In this document: piece after piece, positions 43,492 to 54,419 of the stretch
Numbering within the stretch: position 1 is the stretch's first letter
Layout of the letters: every line of letters begins with the position of its first letter
Assembly (NCBI GenBank): GCA_012932865.1
Contig: SAXG01000032.1
Span: forward strand, 372,001-436,000
DNA length: 64,000 nucleotides
Source: Amylostereum areolatum
Taxonomy: Eukaryota > Basidiomycota > Agaricomycetes > Russulales > Stereaceae
Direction of reading: 5' to 3'
Made by a program: the position numbers and the translations under genes
The notes under the pieces: generated by a model
Seen by the model: the letters and a program-made list of their open reading frames with translations, nothing else
Databases searched by the model: none
What the model was told of the DNA's origin: nothing

Positions 43492-44002
43492 ATGTCCTCT
43501 TTCACCTCGCCCGCTATTGTTCGCCACCAGGAGAGGGTCGGTTTTGACCACCCCGACCGCGTCGTACGCATACGAGTCGTCTGGGTTTCCCATTTCGTCA
43601 CTTACACTTTTATCTCAGGACGCGCACGAGTACATTGCTACTACCCTTCGCGTCGGACGCGAGCGTCGCAAGCTGGAGTACGCGGAAGCCGAGGCCGACG
43701 TTCACTTCGCCTACGACAAGTACCAGACCGCTGTGCGCAAGCTCGAGGACGTGCAAGAGTCCGTCACCCTCACCGAGTTGCTGTCCGACTCGTCAAGCGA
43801 GCGGTCCTCTCGGTCGTCCCTCGACAGTTTCGACGTCATTCATGCTCCTTCCCGCGCTGCTAGCGCTGCCGCCTCGGTCCATCTGTCCGCTCCCCAGATG
43901 GACTACATCCTCGGCAAGCAGGCCAACCTCATCCGCGCCACATGGGACCACTTCTGCGATGTGGATGTCAACGCCGTCCCAGAGTTCGTCGACGACGAGT
44001 AG
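43492..44002 (+). CDS. Small coiled-coil protein (element cargo)
   Basis: The ATG at 43492 gives MSSFTSPAIVRHQER. An intron from about 43537 to 43618 (ending TTATCTCAG) joins it to DAHEYIATTLRVGRERRKL. The next residues (LEYAEAEADVHFAYDKYQ, VRKLEDVQESVTLTELL) form heptad-like charged helix, followed by a Ser-rich stretch (SDSSSERSSRSSLDSF) and a C-terminal helix ending VPEFVDDE. The product is about 140 residues with no recognised domain. It sits just upstream of the transposase on the same strand, so a helper role in transposition or packaging is possible, but nothing in the sequence proves it. Confidence 0.6.
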
Positions 44003-44626
44003 AGGTGGTCCATCGGCTTAGGAGGGGGGGTTTTAGTCTGTGTTTTCTCCATTGCATCATGACGGTTCGTCTGGCCTGCCATCTATCTCCCCTTTCGGCT
44101 GCTCCTTGGACTCCCTTGTAACTGTACTTCCACTTGCGCTTTCCACATTGCTTTCGTTTTGCTACCCACTCCCATGCCTTTCTTTCCTTTCCCTCTTACT
44201 CGGCTTGCCGGTTTATGCCATCGTATCTTTGGTTGTCCCTCTGCATTACGTCTGTCATCTCTTCCCCCCGTTTACAATCACGCCTTCATATTTCTTTGCC
44301 TTGTTTGCGATCATGGAGCGTCTTCATTAAGTACATGTTGCGTCTTGTTCCGTACCGTCGCCTTGGCTCTTGTTGCGTATACATTGCGTTGTCCGTCTCC
44401 AATGTCAATTCAGCTCGTCGAACATCCCTTGCACTTCTAAAAGATCGTGAATGTGAATGTTGATAGCGAAATGAAGAAATTGGGTCCCTCTTGACCGGTT
44501 TGTCTGTCTCGTGACCGTGATTTTCGTGCCGCCATTGCTGCCGCTCGAACTGTGCGCGACTACTCCGACATCTACGCTCATCCGCACCTTCTCACACACC
44601 AACACCCATACGCTCTATTCGCAGTC
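44003..44626. other. Gap before the transposase
   Basis: Pyrimidine-rich DNA, probably the 3' untranslated region of the small gene and the transposase leader. Short plus-strand frames here are T-rich and Leu/Ser/Phe-rich, as expected of non-coding pyrimidine tracts. Confidence 0.4.
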
Positions 44627-47600
44627 ATGGCGGATGGCTTCCCAAAAACATGCGAGTGCTTGGAGGTCTTCGACAAGCCGGCTGGATATGCAAAACACCT
44701 TCGGACATGCAGGAAGACGCGAGCAACCCTCGGGAGCGCCCTCGAGACACTACGCACACGATGGAAGTCTCGCAAAAAGCGACGAGTGGAAGAAGAGTGC
44801 TCTAGGGAGCAGGCCGGGGTCTCCTCGATGGATGTAGTTGAGGACGTGGGGGCTTCGTCTATGGATGTTGACACAGGCGATATCCCACTCATTCCAGTTT
44901 GTCGCTCTATGCCTTTTTCGCATTTTCCAGCACTTACCGAGCTACAGGGTCCTCATTATATGTATCCCCCTCACGAATCAGTACATGATGAACCCAACGT
45001 CTCCAATCATTCGGCGGTTGAGTCCCCCGGATCTCCTGACTCTGTCCAACCACCTTTTGGCAACACCAACATTCCGCAACCGCCTCGACAGCGGGTATTT
45101 TTCAATTCGCAACGGAACACAACGTTCGGCCTGTTTCGGCGGTACTTTGGCACAAAGCAACCTGCCCACGACCCCCACAACAATATCGACGTCCACGACG
45201 TCCACCTGCAACCGGAGGCAGAAGGCGTCAATGTCCCATCGCCGTTCCCAAATACAAACGCTTACCATCTCTTCAAATGGCATGTACAGTCGGGTGCACA
45301 GCAGACGTGGCGTGCCTTCAAGAAGCTCACCACCATTGTCGGTCACCCTTCCTTCAAACCCGAGGATATCAGCACCACCGATTTCGATGCCATCAATCGC
45401 GTACTAGGTGATGCAGACGAGGACGAGGAGTGGGAGCCTACCAGTGACGAGGATGCCCACCATCCAGGCTCAGACTGGACGACGACTCCCGTCCACATCT
45501 CGATTCCGGTCAAACTTCCTCCTGCCATGGCCAAGCGTAAGCGCAAACACCCTGGCGCCGCTCCTGAAGACGTAACCAGCACCGAATACTACGTCGGCGA
45601 CCTACACCACCGGCCACTCGTCCCCATGATCCGTGACAAGCTTATGGACCCGTATTCGTCCCCTCACTTCCACTACGACCCGTACGAGCACCTCTGGCAG
45701 CCGACCCCCGACGGCCCCGCCCAGCGGGTATATGGGGAACTGTATACCTCTGACGCATTTTTTGAGGAGAATGCCAAGTTACAGGAGAGCGCACCAGAGC
45801 CAGGGTGTGCATTGGACCGCCACATCGTCGCGCTCATGCTTGGGTCTGACGAGTCGCATCTTACCTCCTACGGAGAGGCCGCGATTTGGCCCGTATACAA
45901 CCTGTACGGGAACGAATCAAAGTATCATCGCGCTCGCCCGGTCCCCAATCTCTGTGAGCACGTCGCGTTCCTACTCAAGGTAAGCCTTCTCATCCACGCG
46001 CGTAGACAAATTCTCATGTTCCCGCTAGTTGGATGGTTCCTTCCGTGATTTCTTGCGAGAGCAAGCAGGCATGGACAAACCCAGCAAGCAATTTCTCACC
46101 CACGCCAAACGGGAGCTCTTCCACGCCCAGCTGAAGATATTGATCGACTCCGACTTCGTTGAGGCGTACGTCCATGGCATTGTCGTCGAGTGCCCCGATG
46201 GCATATCACGACGGTTCTTCCCTCGAATCTTTACATATACATCTGACTATCCCGAAAAGTGAGTCGCTCGATGACTTGTAGATCTTGTGGTTCTGATCCC
46301 TGCGTCTAGGGTACTCGTCGCTACTGTGCGACATCTTGGTCGCTGCCCTTGCCCACGGTGTACGATACCTGAGGGCCTTACGCACAACTTGGGCACCGTC
46401 GCTGACGTTGCTCTCCGTCAAACACTTATCCGTTGCGATGGTCCTGAACAGCAAAACGCGGTGGTGGCTGCTCGTCGCTTGATATATCAAGAAGGATATA
46501 TCGTCAACAGCGCAGCCGTGGAATGCCTCTTGGGCGCCAGCTCATGGATGCCGACTGAAGTACGTCACATCTCCACCAACCGAACGCGTGTGCGTACTAA
46601 CCGAGACGAATGGCGACCGTAGAATGCCTTTTCGGTGCGCCTGGGCTTCACAGGGTTCGACTACCACAAGATATTTGCCGTCGATATCATGCACGATTTC
46701 GAGTTAGGTGTCTGGAAGTCCCTTTTCATTCACCTGATCCGGCTGGTCCAATACCATGGTGCTGTAAACACCCTCGATGAAAGGTTTGTCTATCATCACA
46801 TCCCATCCCAGGCCCAGGCCACTCTGACCTTGCATGAGCACAGGTATCGCCGTATCCCTGTCTTCGGCAAAGAAACCATCCGCAAGTTCTCAACGCACAT
46901 CTCCGACGTGCATCAGCTCGCTGCTCGGGATTATGAAGACATCCTGCAGGTATGTCGCTCACGGACGCTCGACCAAGACTTGGCACTCACACCCCACCAG
47001 TGCGCAATACCTGTGTTCGACGGCCTTTTGCCTGAACCTGACAACGCGCGTCTCATGAAGTTGTTGTTCATGGCAGCACACTGGCACGGCCTCGCCAAGC
47101 TGTGACTCCACACCGAAGATACCGTCCGGATGCTCCGCCAACTCACTCGACAGGTCGGCCGTGCTCTTCGCGATTTCAAGAAGCATGTATGCGAGAAATA
47201 CGCAACAGTGGAGCTGGACCGAGAACGTGAAGCTCGTCTGCGTCGTGCTGTGAAGAAGGCATCAAAAGCGGCTGGTGCCGACAATACCAGTGCACCGTCT
47301 GCGGGGGAAACCTCCTCCTCAATCACAATTGGCGCACGAGGTGCTACTCGTGGACGTGCAACGGCTACTCGCGGGCGTGGTGGTCGCGGGCGTGGGGCTG
47401 TTCGCGGTGGAGGTCGCGGTACTCGCGGGCGTGGTGGTGGTGGTGGGCGTGGGGTGGGTCGAGGTCGAGGTCGGGGTCGGGATCGCTCCCAAGCACGCAG
47501 CGGTGGTGCACCGACAGGGACAACTGAGGATGGAACCGCCGGAGATGAAACCTCATTGGAATCAGAGGACGACAACCCCAGCGGCACCGACGCCAGTGTC

Positions 47601-49234
47601 GGGGCTCAGGAAATCTCGTCAGTGCAACACCATTCAACACATGACCCCAGCGAGGCTCCCGACCCTTTGACCTCCAAGCACAAGCTAGCGAAGGGGCTAA
47701 GCCTTGACACATACAAGACCCATGCCCTTGGATACTACGCCGATTCAATCGTCTACCTGGGCACGATGGACTCATATTCCACTAAGCGGGTATGTCGTTA
47801 TCGTCAGTCATCGTCCGACCAGGGAGCCGTAGCACTGATGCTGGTGTGTTGCAGCTCGAAACGGAGCATCGTGTTAGCAAGGTCTTTTATCGGCGGACCA
47901 ACAAGAAGGATTTCCTGAAGCAGATCATCCGTCATCACCGCCGTCAGCGCTGGGTGCAACAGATGGAGAATGCACGAGGCAATATGAACCAGCGAGTTGA
48001 CAACACGGCGGTCGACGGCACGTCCGAGTACACCATCGGCCGCACGGAGAACAACCCAGTCAGCCTTCCTGTCTTCTTCAGAGTCTTCGAAGACGATGTT
48101 GCTGTCCAGGTCCGTATTCAAAATATTAACTCGTGTTTGCCTGTGACGATTGTGTCTTACATGGAATCTGCCAGGCTTTGTCGCAGAAGCTGCACACCCA
48201 TCTCCTGAATCGTATCCGGGCCATGCACATTGAAGAGCGGCGTGAGCGGGGTGAAGACACTGAGGACCCATGCGACCTGGAGGCTCCTTCCGTCAACGAC
48301 ATCATCCTCAAAAGCGACCGGATATACCGCCACGAAGTTATGACGGTGACATACACGACGTATGACGTTCGTCGGGATCAAGACACCATTTCGCCCAACG
48401 GCCCTCGCCATAACATCATGTCACTCACGCCAAGCGCCAGTACCTCACTACCCGATGGCCTGGGGAGCGCCGACATGCCTACGAGCCGGTTTCCTTATCG
48501 ATATGCCCGTGTCCTGGGCATCTACCATGCAAATGTCATCTATCGCGGACCCGACGCCCTCGACGCAGAACCCCGACACATCGACTTTCTCTGGGTTCGC
48601 TGGTACGAGCAACAGGCCTTTGTAGGACGCAATGCATGGGGAGGAAACCGATTGGAACAGCTGTACTTTCCACCAATGTCCCGTGAAGACGCTTTCGGAG
48701 TTATTGAACCTGCGGACGTTCTTCGCGGTTGCCACATAATACCAACATATTCGCAAGGACGGAAGAGTGAAGACTAGCAGCACGTGTCTAGACATGCAAG
48801 GGATGGTGAAGACTGGAAGCGATATTACATGAACCGGTGAGAAGTCCAGTTTTTATCCAGGGCGTACAAAATGCTGATTACGATGCAGGTTTGTTGATCG
48901 AGATATGCTCATGCGGCATCACTGGGGGAAAGGGGTAGGGCATACGTACACCCGTGTGGCCAACATGCATGACAATTCGGACCACGGAGTCCTGCAATAC
49001 GAGGCCGACGAGGCCAGCGATCTGGATGAAGATGAAATCAACGCCGACACTGACTCGGCTTCAAGTCCAATATCTTTGCCAGAGAGTGAAGACGATGATA
49101 GGGAGCCCGTACCATTGGATGAGAAACTAGAGTCATCGGACGAATCGAGTGATTCCAATTCCGAGGACGGGGGGCTTGGGGATGATTTAGGGTATGGGCG
49201 GTACGTACCGGACGAAGGTGGCGACTCGGAGTGA
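44627..49234 (+). pseudogene. Plavaka/KDZ-like transposase with two in-frame stops
   Basis: The ATG at 44627 gives MADGFPKTCECLEVFDKPAG, a Cys/His N-terminus. The RNase-H-like core is seen in IVALMLGSDESHLTSYG (first acidic residue) and KIFAVDIMHDFELGVWKSLF (DxxHDxExG region). Between them are FFPRIFTYTSDYPEKVLV and a zinc-ribbon-like HLGRCPCPRCTIPE. A Gly/Arg-rich stretch near 47335-47490 is followed by DRIYRHEVMTVTYTTYDVRR and PRHIDFLWVRWYEQQ, and after a last intron FVDRDMLMRHHWGKGVGH. The acidic tail ends YVPDEGGDSE. In-frame stops are TGA at 47103-47105 and TAG at 48775-48777, with coding-like sequence continuing past each. Each is one C-to-T change from a sense codon. The protein is therefore probably not made in full. 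Confidence 0.78.
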
Positions 49235-49571
49235 GGCGATGTCTTGTTTACACTACCATTCGGGTCTCATATATGAATATGTTGTCTTTGCATGACCCGT
49301 GTTGCTCCTTCCGTGGTTAATAAGCACCTAGATGTCTGGGTTGATGAGGAGGTTGACCAGCTTTTGATCATCTTCTGACTTATTGTTACTTAATGGACAT
49401 CCTACTATCATACATGAACCATCCTTGGCCCATCAACAACTAGTAGACACACTTTGGAAATCAATTGGCATGTTCCGTCTAAATGGTAATGGTAGGTAAT
49501 GCATGGTAATGTCTGACATACAGTTATCAGGATGATTGTTGATTATCATATATATCTGGGTTTACCCACAT
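49235..49571. other. AT-rich right subterminal region of the element
   Basis: A gene-free AT-rich stretch between the transposase stop and the right terminal repeat, with composition like the left end. Confidence 0.5.
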
Positions 49572-49589
49572 CTCACGGATCTCCTGATG
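49572..49589 (-). repeat. Right terminal inverted-repeat candidate
   Basis: Read on the minus strand this is CATCAGGAGATCCGTGAG, matching the left end apart from three extra bases. F-box homology resumes just outside it. Confidence 0.5.
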
Positions 49590-50110
49590 AATCCATGAAG
49601 TAGATGATCTCGAAGATGTATGCAAGGACATCTTGGGGGACGTGATAGATGGGCGTGGACACGTTCCAGCGGAGCCCTCAGTGACGGCTCACTCGATGCA
49701 GCAAACTGAGCTCGTTCCTGAGAGAGCCGTGGACGAAGGGGGTCCCTTGGAAACGCGAAGTGTTGTCTATGAAGGTGTCAATGTAGGCGAGGTGTTCAGT
49801 CAGGGCCGTGCACCCTTGTTCATACGAGTCGTATCCGCCAGTGTTCCTGCACGAAGATGGTCAGTCTGAGTGTGCAGAGCGAATGGAGATTGCACGAACA
49901 TTTTGATCAAAGTTTCACTCCAATTGAGCAGGGGGGGGGGGAAGGTTGAGAGAGGGTGACACGACAGTGCCTCAGAATGTGGGCTGCCTTTAACTCTGAC
50001 GAGATGACAGTGAAAGGCAATTCCGAGCAAAAGAACGTTTATCACGGGCGGACATCTCCAGCCCAACCGCTTGCGCTTTTTGTCTCGAGCAATTTCTTTT
50101 GCACCAGGAC
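49590..50110 (-). pseudogene. F-box gene 4, 5' part (3'-truncated)
   Basis: Read on the minus strand, this matches the leader and first F-box helix of F-box gene 1 (6045-6605). Shared blocks include AGCGCAAGCGGTTGG, TTTCACTG, the ATCAAAATG block, CAGGAACA.TGG.GGATACGACTCGTA and ACAAGGGTGCACGG. The frame reads AYIDTFIDNTSRF and then, after a stop where gene 1 has ATA, TPIYHVPQDVLAYIFEIIY. Similarity ends within about 15-40 bases of the element end. It carries exactly the region that the fragment at 34609-36178 lacks and has the same orientation. Confidence 0.7.
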
Positions 50111-50237
50111 TTTTGACAAAGGGGAAGAGAGGAGAAAAGGCAAGGACGAGTCAGCCTCGGCGAAGGCTCGGATCCAAATATGTATGTCGATGGTGCCGCA
50201 TCTTTTGGCGAAGTTTAGCGCGATGAAGTCGACGCTA

Positions 50238-51429
50238 TCAGCCACGCCGTGCATTCGTAGCCGTACTCCCATCGCACAATTTCGGTCTCGCACCGTTCCG
50301 GAGCCCAAGAATAAGCTGCCGACTACCCTCACTGACGTGAACCAGACCGATTATGATAAGCATCTCCCTTGGGATGGCGATTTCACGCTGTCGAGAATTT
50401 CGTGAGCGAATGGTATGGCAATATTTATGTATGAACGAACCTCGTTGATAAACCGGTTAACCGTCTGTCCTAAACTCCTCAAGAGAGCCTCGACGGTTTG
50501 AGGGATTCGAATTTGACTGCTCCAGGGGGGTTGGCTCTGCAGCTATTTATCGTAAAATCAGCACGACAGAGGTCAGCAGGCAGGGGATGCACTGACATTT
50601 ATGTGGACCTTGGTTGTCTTCTTCCCTTCCAACGGGCAGCGGTTCTTTGCCGCGCGGATGTTGATATCGCCCTTTTTCGTCGCCTCGCGGAGCGAGATAC
50701 CGATTGCGCCGTCTTCAAGAAAGAAAAAAATGGGTGCTTCCAAGGAGCATTTCTGTTTCCTCTGGGTGCCGCTGTAAGGAACCCATCGTGTTTGTCGGAT
50801 AACTTCGGTTACCACATCCGAATCGGTCGTCGGAATATGTGCAGAATCCAAGATGCATGCCTTTGGTTTGGAATCGTCAAAGACATATGCAGTGAAGAGA
50901 ACGAATGACGTGTTATGAGAACGAGCAGGGTATATGAACTTGCTGGGATTGTCGACGCCGAGGATTTGAGCGAAATATGATATGACGTCTGCTCCGAACG
51001 TCTGCGATATGACGCCTCTCTCTCTATAAAGGATCGTTCCCTATACACGAAGGTCTCAATGGAGCGCACGAACCATCATAGAACAGCACATGCTCACTGT
51101 TACGTCTTCTGTTGAGCTCGAATTGGCCACCTGATTCTCGACTAGGAAGGCCTGCAACACGGACGATGAGGTCGGTTGATACTGCCGAGGAATGTGAGGG
51201 ACGGGACCGGCGCTAGAGTCGAAAAGGGGCTGCCGATGAGAGAGAAGCTGAGCCAAGCACTCGAATGATGAGCGTGGTCTCCTGTGGCGAATACATAACA
51301 AGCCGCAGAACTGACCTCTTCGACAGGCGCCACTGTCATTGGCGGTCGCGCGGACATGCTACGCATCGATGTTGAACTTAGCGTGGTCTCAGCGAAGTAA
51401 GACGATCCAGTTCCGCCCAGAAATGGCAT
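50238..51429 (-). CDS. Protein with an unnamed basidiomycete domain
   Basis: The ATG at 51429 gives MPFLGGTGSSYFAETTLS. Exons joined by GT-AG introns read RPRSSFECLAQLLSHRQPLF, YQPTSSSVLQAFLVENQVAN, GTILYRERGVISQTFGAD, ISYFAQILGVDNPSKFIYP, NTSFVLFTAYVFDDSKPK, DSDVVTEVIRQTRWVPYSG, KCSLEAPIFFFLEDGAIGIS, WSSQIRIPQTVEALLRSLG and IIGLVHVSEGSRQLILGL, with a stop at 50238. I recall similar proteins of unknown function as common in agaricomycetes but know no name for the domain. The gene looks intact with about four introns. Its last exon lies 128 bp from the F-box fragment on the same strand. Confidence 0.65.
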
Positions 51430-52825
51430 GTTGGCTACGATATGATCTGTCCCGACGTTGCGCTTGGGAAGGGGACATGAGATACGAAAGAAAGAGAGCA
51501 GAATGTGTTACACTCATCGTTCCACTACAGAGGGTCCAGTCATCGACGGCAGACGGGTTGATATCTGAAAAGTCAGGACCATCCCAGTAAGTAGACTAGA
51601 ATCCAATTGTTAGGGTGGCCGTGAGTGATATGCTTGAGTGTAACACAGAGGTGGAGAAACCTCACTTGCATGGGATGTGGACGCCGATGTTAGGCTGGCG
51701 GACTGCCAGAGGATCATGCAAGCGTATTTATGCTGTCCTTATAGGACATGACGACAACCCCATTATGATAACCTGGAGGATCCCACCTGGATCCAGCCCT
51801 GTTGCTGGTGCACAGAGGCGAGTGTTCGTTGGAAAGGGCGTGCATAACGCCACCCCGGCCTAATGCCCACTGCACGGCACCCGATCTGATCTGAGCCTCT
51901 ACACTTGATCTGACAGTACCGAAATTTTCCGCGCGATCCTCTTCCCCGTTTCCTTTTACCACCATCTCCGCACGCCTACCGTCCTCGTCGTCCTTCGCAC
52001 CGTCCACACTCTTTCTTTGTCCACACCCACCCACCCCTGCTCCTTGTTCGGTACCTCACTCGTCGCTTACACACGATTCACACGTAGTTCATTTACCACA
52101 ATACATCTTTCTGAGCTGCATTTTCTCCTACAGAGTGAATCGTGATGCAAGTCCCGCCCTCCCGAGCGGCATGGCTTGCACCGCGTCCGAATCGGCTAAC
52201 GCCGATCCAACCCGACCCTCTCTAGCTCAAGTTGGAGAAATTTCGGTACACAAAGATGAGGCTGGATTGAGCATGCGCGCAGCGGCAGAAGCTGGAAAGC
52301 TATTCTAGGATAGACAGCCCCGGAACCGGGAATGCACCGGAATCACTGTGTTCAGGCCGTTTCTGCGCAGAGTCTGAGTAGCTGACCTAATCCGAGCTAC
52401 TCGGAATCCCCGAGAAGGTGGTTTTCCCGGACGCGAGGTGATCTGAGAAGGGACTTGTTCCGTAGTGTACTAAGTAGATAGTTACATGGCAATCTCGATG
52501 GCCTTCAGGTGGCATGTGACAGTCAACAAGCGAGTTGACGCGTTGACGCGTCGCGTCGCGTTGACCTCGTCCATCCGCATCTGCTAACTCCTCGACGCCA
52601 TGGACGCGTCCAGTTCATGCCCCATGTTTGCGTGGATGCGTCAAAGCCTGTCGCGTCACCGCAGAATGCCGAGATTTTGTCCACACAGGCGTGGGAGCCC
52701 CGAACGACTGCCACCGACGACTTCGCTGGTTCTTCCTGGCCGCGATGAATGTTGTAAAATTTTCCTCAGCAGCTTCACACTCCTCGTGGTCATCCTAATC
52801 AATGTCTTTGCGCTGCGCTCGCTAC
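51430..52825. other. 1.4-kb region with no gene recognised
   Basis: The centre (about 51900-52130) is strongly pyrimidine-rich. GTTGACGCGT/GCGTCGCGTTGAC words repeat near 52535-52570. No coding segment stands out. Confidence 0.4.
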
Positions 52826-52957
52826 TGAGGCTGCTCAATTCTGGATTCCACTTGGATTCCAATTCCACTTCCACTTGCCCCTCGTCCGATCGCGTCAGCA
52901 ATCGCAGGCACAGCGGGGGCTCCACGCCGAACTGAGCTCGTATAACGCGTAGATACT
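52826..52957 (+). repeat. Left 132-bp inverted repeat
   Basis: Starts TGAGGCTGCTCAATTC and ends CGCGTAGATACT. It pairs with 53611-53742. Confidence 0.9.
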
Positions 52958-53093
52958 TGTTTGTTTTTGTACCACTAATCTAGGGTTTATTCCGAAAATG
53001 TCGCTTATGTAATGTACTCCCCGCGGTTGTCGACGAGCTCGAGAGTCGAGCCTACTAGATCCCATCCCCTCCGTCCCTCTACGCACATCCACC

Positions 53094-53567
53094 ATGTCTG
53101 AGCCCCCATACAAGCTTCGAGAAGTCGCCGATCTCATGGCACTGAGCGGCACAGCCCTCACCACTGCCGCGATGGCAATGCATGCCCTCTCGGAACTGGA
53201 TACCCTCGAGGACGATGGTCCGCTTCCGGACGGCGACGACGACTACGACGAGACGCTCGCAAACGTAGCGCTGGCATCTGGTGTAGGACTCTCGGGGCTG
53301 GCCCGTGTCCTCGGCGCAGAAGATTGCACCCGTGGCCCATACAATCAAGTGGATGGCAAGTGTACAGAATACTTCGAGAAGGCCTTATCATGGGGAGATC
53401 GAGACTTCCGACACAATTTTCGGTGCGTCCTTTTAGTCCTGTCTTTTATTCTTCTTCTAATCATGTTACTAGCATGAGCCGTATCACATCTGATCGCATA
53501 GATATCGAAGGAGTGAGAGGAGAAAGAACTCGACGACGCGCCCGACGACGTCATCCGATAACTCGAG
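53094..53567 (+). pseudogene. N-terminal stub of a PIF/Harbinger-like transposase
   Basis: The ATG at 53094 gives MSEPPYKLREVADLMALSG. A negatively charged segment is followed by GPYNQVDGKCTEYFEKALSW and, across an intron of about 50 bases, DRDFRHNFRMSRITSDRI. The pattern PYNQ...FF/YF...ERDFR..FRMSR is that of the N-terminus of basidiomycete DDE_Tnp_4 (Harbinger) proteins as I recall them. The catalytic DDE part is absent: a basic stretch (RRRARRRHPITRG) leads straight toward the right inverted repeat. It is probably a deletion derivative. Confidence 0.45.
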
Positions 53568-53610
53568 GTAAACACCAATATTATCGTTTATTATTATTAA
53601 AATATCCACG

Positions 53611-53742
53611 AGTATCTACGCGTTGTACGAGCTCAGTTCGGCGTGGAGCCCCCGCTGTGCCTGCGATTGCTGATGCGATCGGACGAGGGACAAGTGGAAG
53701 TGGAATTGGAATCCAAGTGGAATCCAGAATTGAGCAGCCTCA
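53611..53742 (-). repeat. Right 132-bp inverted repeat
   Basis: Inverted partner of 52826-52957. The three mismatches are C/T or G/A. Confidence 0.9.
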
Positions 53743-54419
53743 CTGTCTGCCTATGGTCTCAGCACACTTGTGTCAGTTGTCCAAAACCTCGCTGTCATCA
53801 AAGTCTAAGGTGCCCTCCTGTTCAGTGCCAGCGGCCTGATATTTGTTTCCGTCGTCCGCGCGATTGCCCTCAGGAGTGCTTACAGACTCTCCCGTGCGTG
53901 TATATTCCATTTATCTATGCCTTGTTTCGCCTCACAGTCACAACACAGGTCATGAAAATGTCATAGTTCCGGGTGCTCCGACCAAACCAGCGGTGAACAA
54001 GATCAATATCTTGGTTCGAGGTCTTACGCACAAAGGCGTGCTTCTCGGTACGCTCTGAAGCCTCCTTGTAGTTTTGAACGCATTATTAACACGGCTCTTA
54101 GTGATGAAGCCGGATCAATCTGTCAGGGATGCACTCTCCACTCTGCGATGTTGACACCTTCTTCCGAGCCTCGCGCGGGTTCGATATTCTGTTTTTGCAT
54201 CCGCCTCAGGCATGCGCCCACTCCGTGATTCCGATATTTTTCAAAACATTGGCATTCAAGATCTCTCGACTCTGCATATTCGCGCGCAGGTTATCGGGGG
54301 CGTTCGTAGTGGTCCTGGTATGTGTTCTCTGACTCCAATAGTAAGGCAGCTACGCAGATGACTGATGAACCTAATCAGACTCACTATCCCAAGCAACAGC
54401 ATTTACCGAGCAAACAGGG
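53743..54419. other. Gap before the second transposase
   Basis: No gene recognised. A cysteine-rich frame at 53743-53900 (TCVSCPKPRCHQSLRCPPV) is notable but short and begins inside the inverted repeat. Confidence 0.35.

Larger units (their letters stand above)
36179..49589. mobile_element. 13.4-kb Plavaka/KDZ-like transposon with TET/JBP and other cargo
   Basis: Both ends lie inside a broken F-box gene. The left end begins CATCAGGAGCGTGAG and the right end, read inverted, begins CATCAGGAGATCCGTGAG, an imperfect short inverted repeat. The outer 0.3-1 kb on each side is AT-rich, unlike the surrounding DNA. Inside are a DUF6698-type gene (-), a TET/JBP-type dioxygenase (+), an unrecognised multi-exon gene (-), a small coiled-coil gene (+) and the transposase (+). 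No clean target-site duplication was seen; the flanking bases are CGGTGTAA on the left and AATCCATG on the right. Family assignment rests on the transposase and on the known association of fungal TET/JBP genes with such elements. Confidence 0.75.
52826..53742. mobile_element. 0.9-kb element with 132-bp inverted repeats
   Basis: Bases 52826-52957 and 53611-53742 are inverted copies of each other with three differences in 132, all transitions. Between them is a truncated Harbinger-like transposase start. The arrangement suggests a short non-autonomous DNA transposon derivative. No target-site duplication was recognised: sequence outside the arms diverges at once. Confidence 0.6.
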
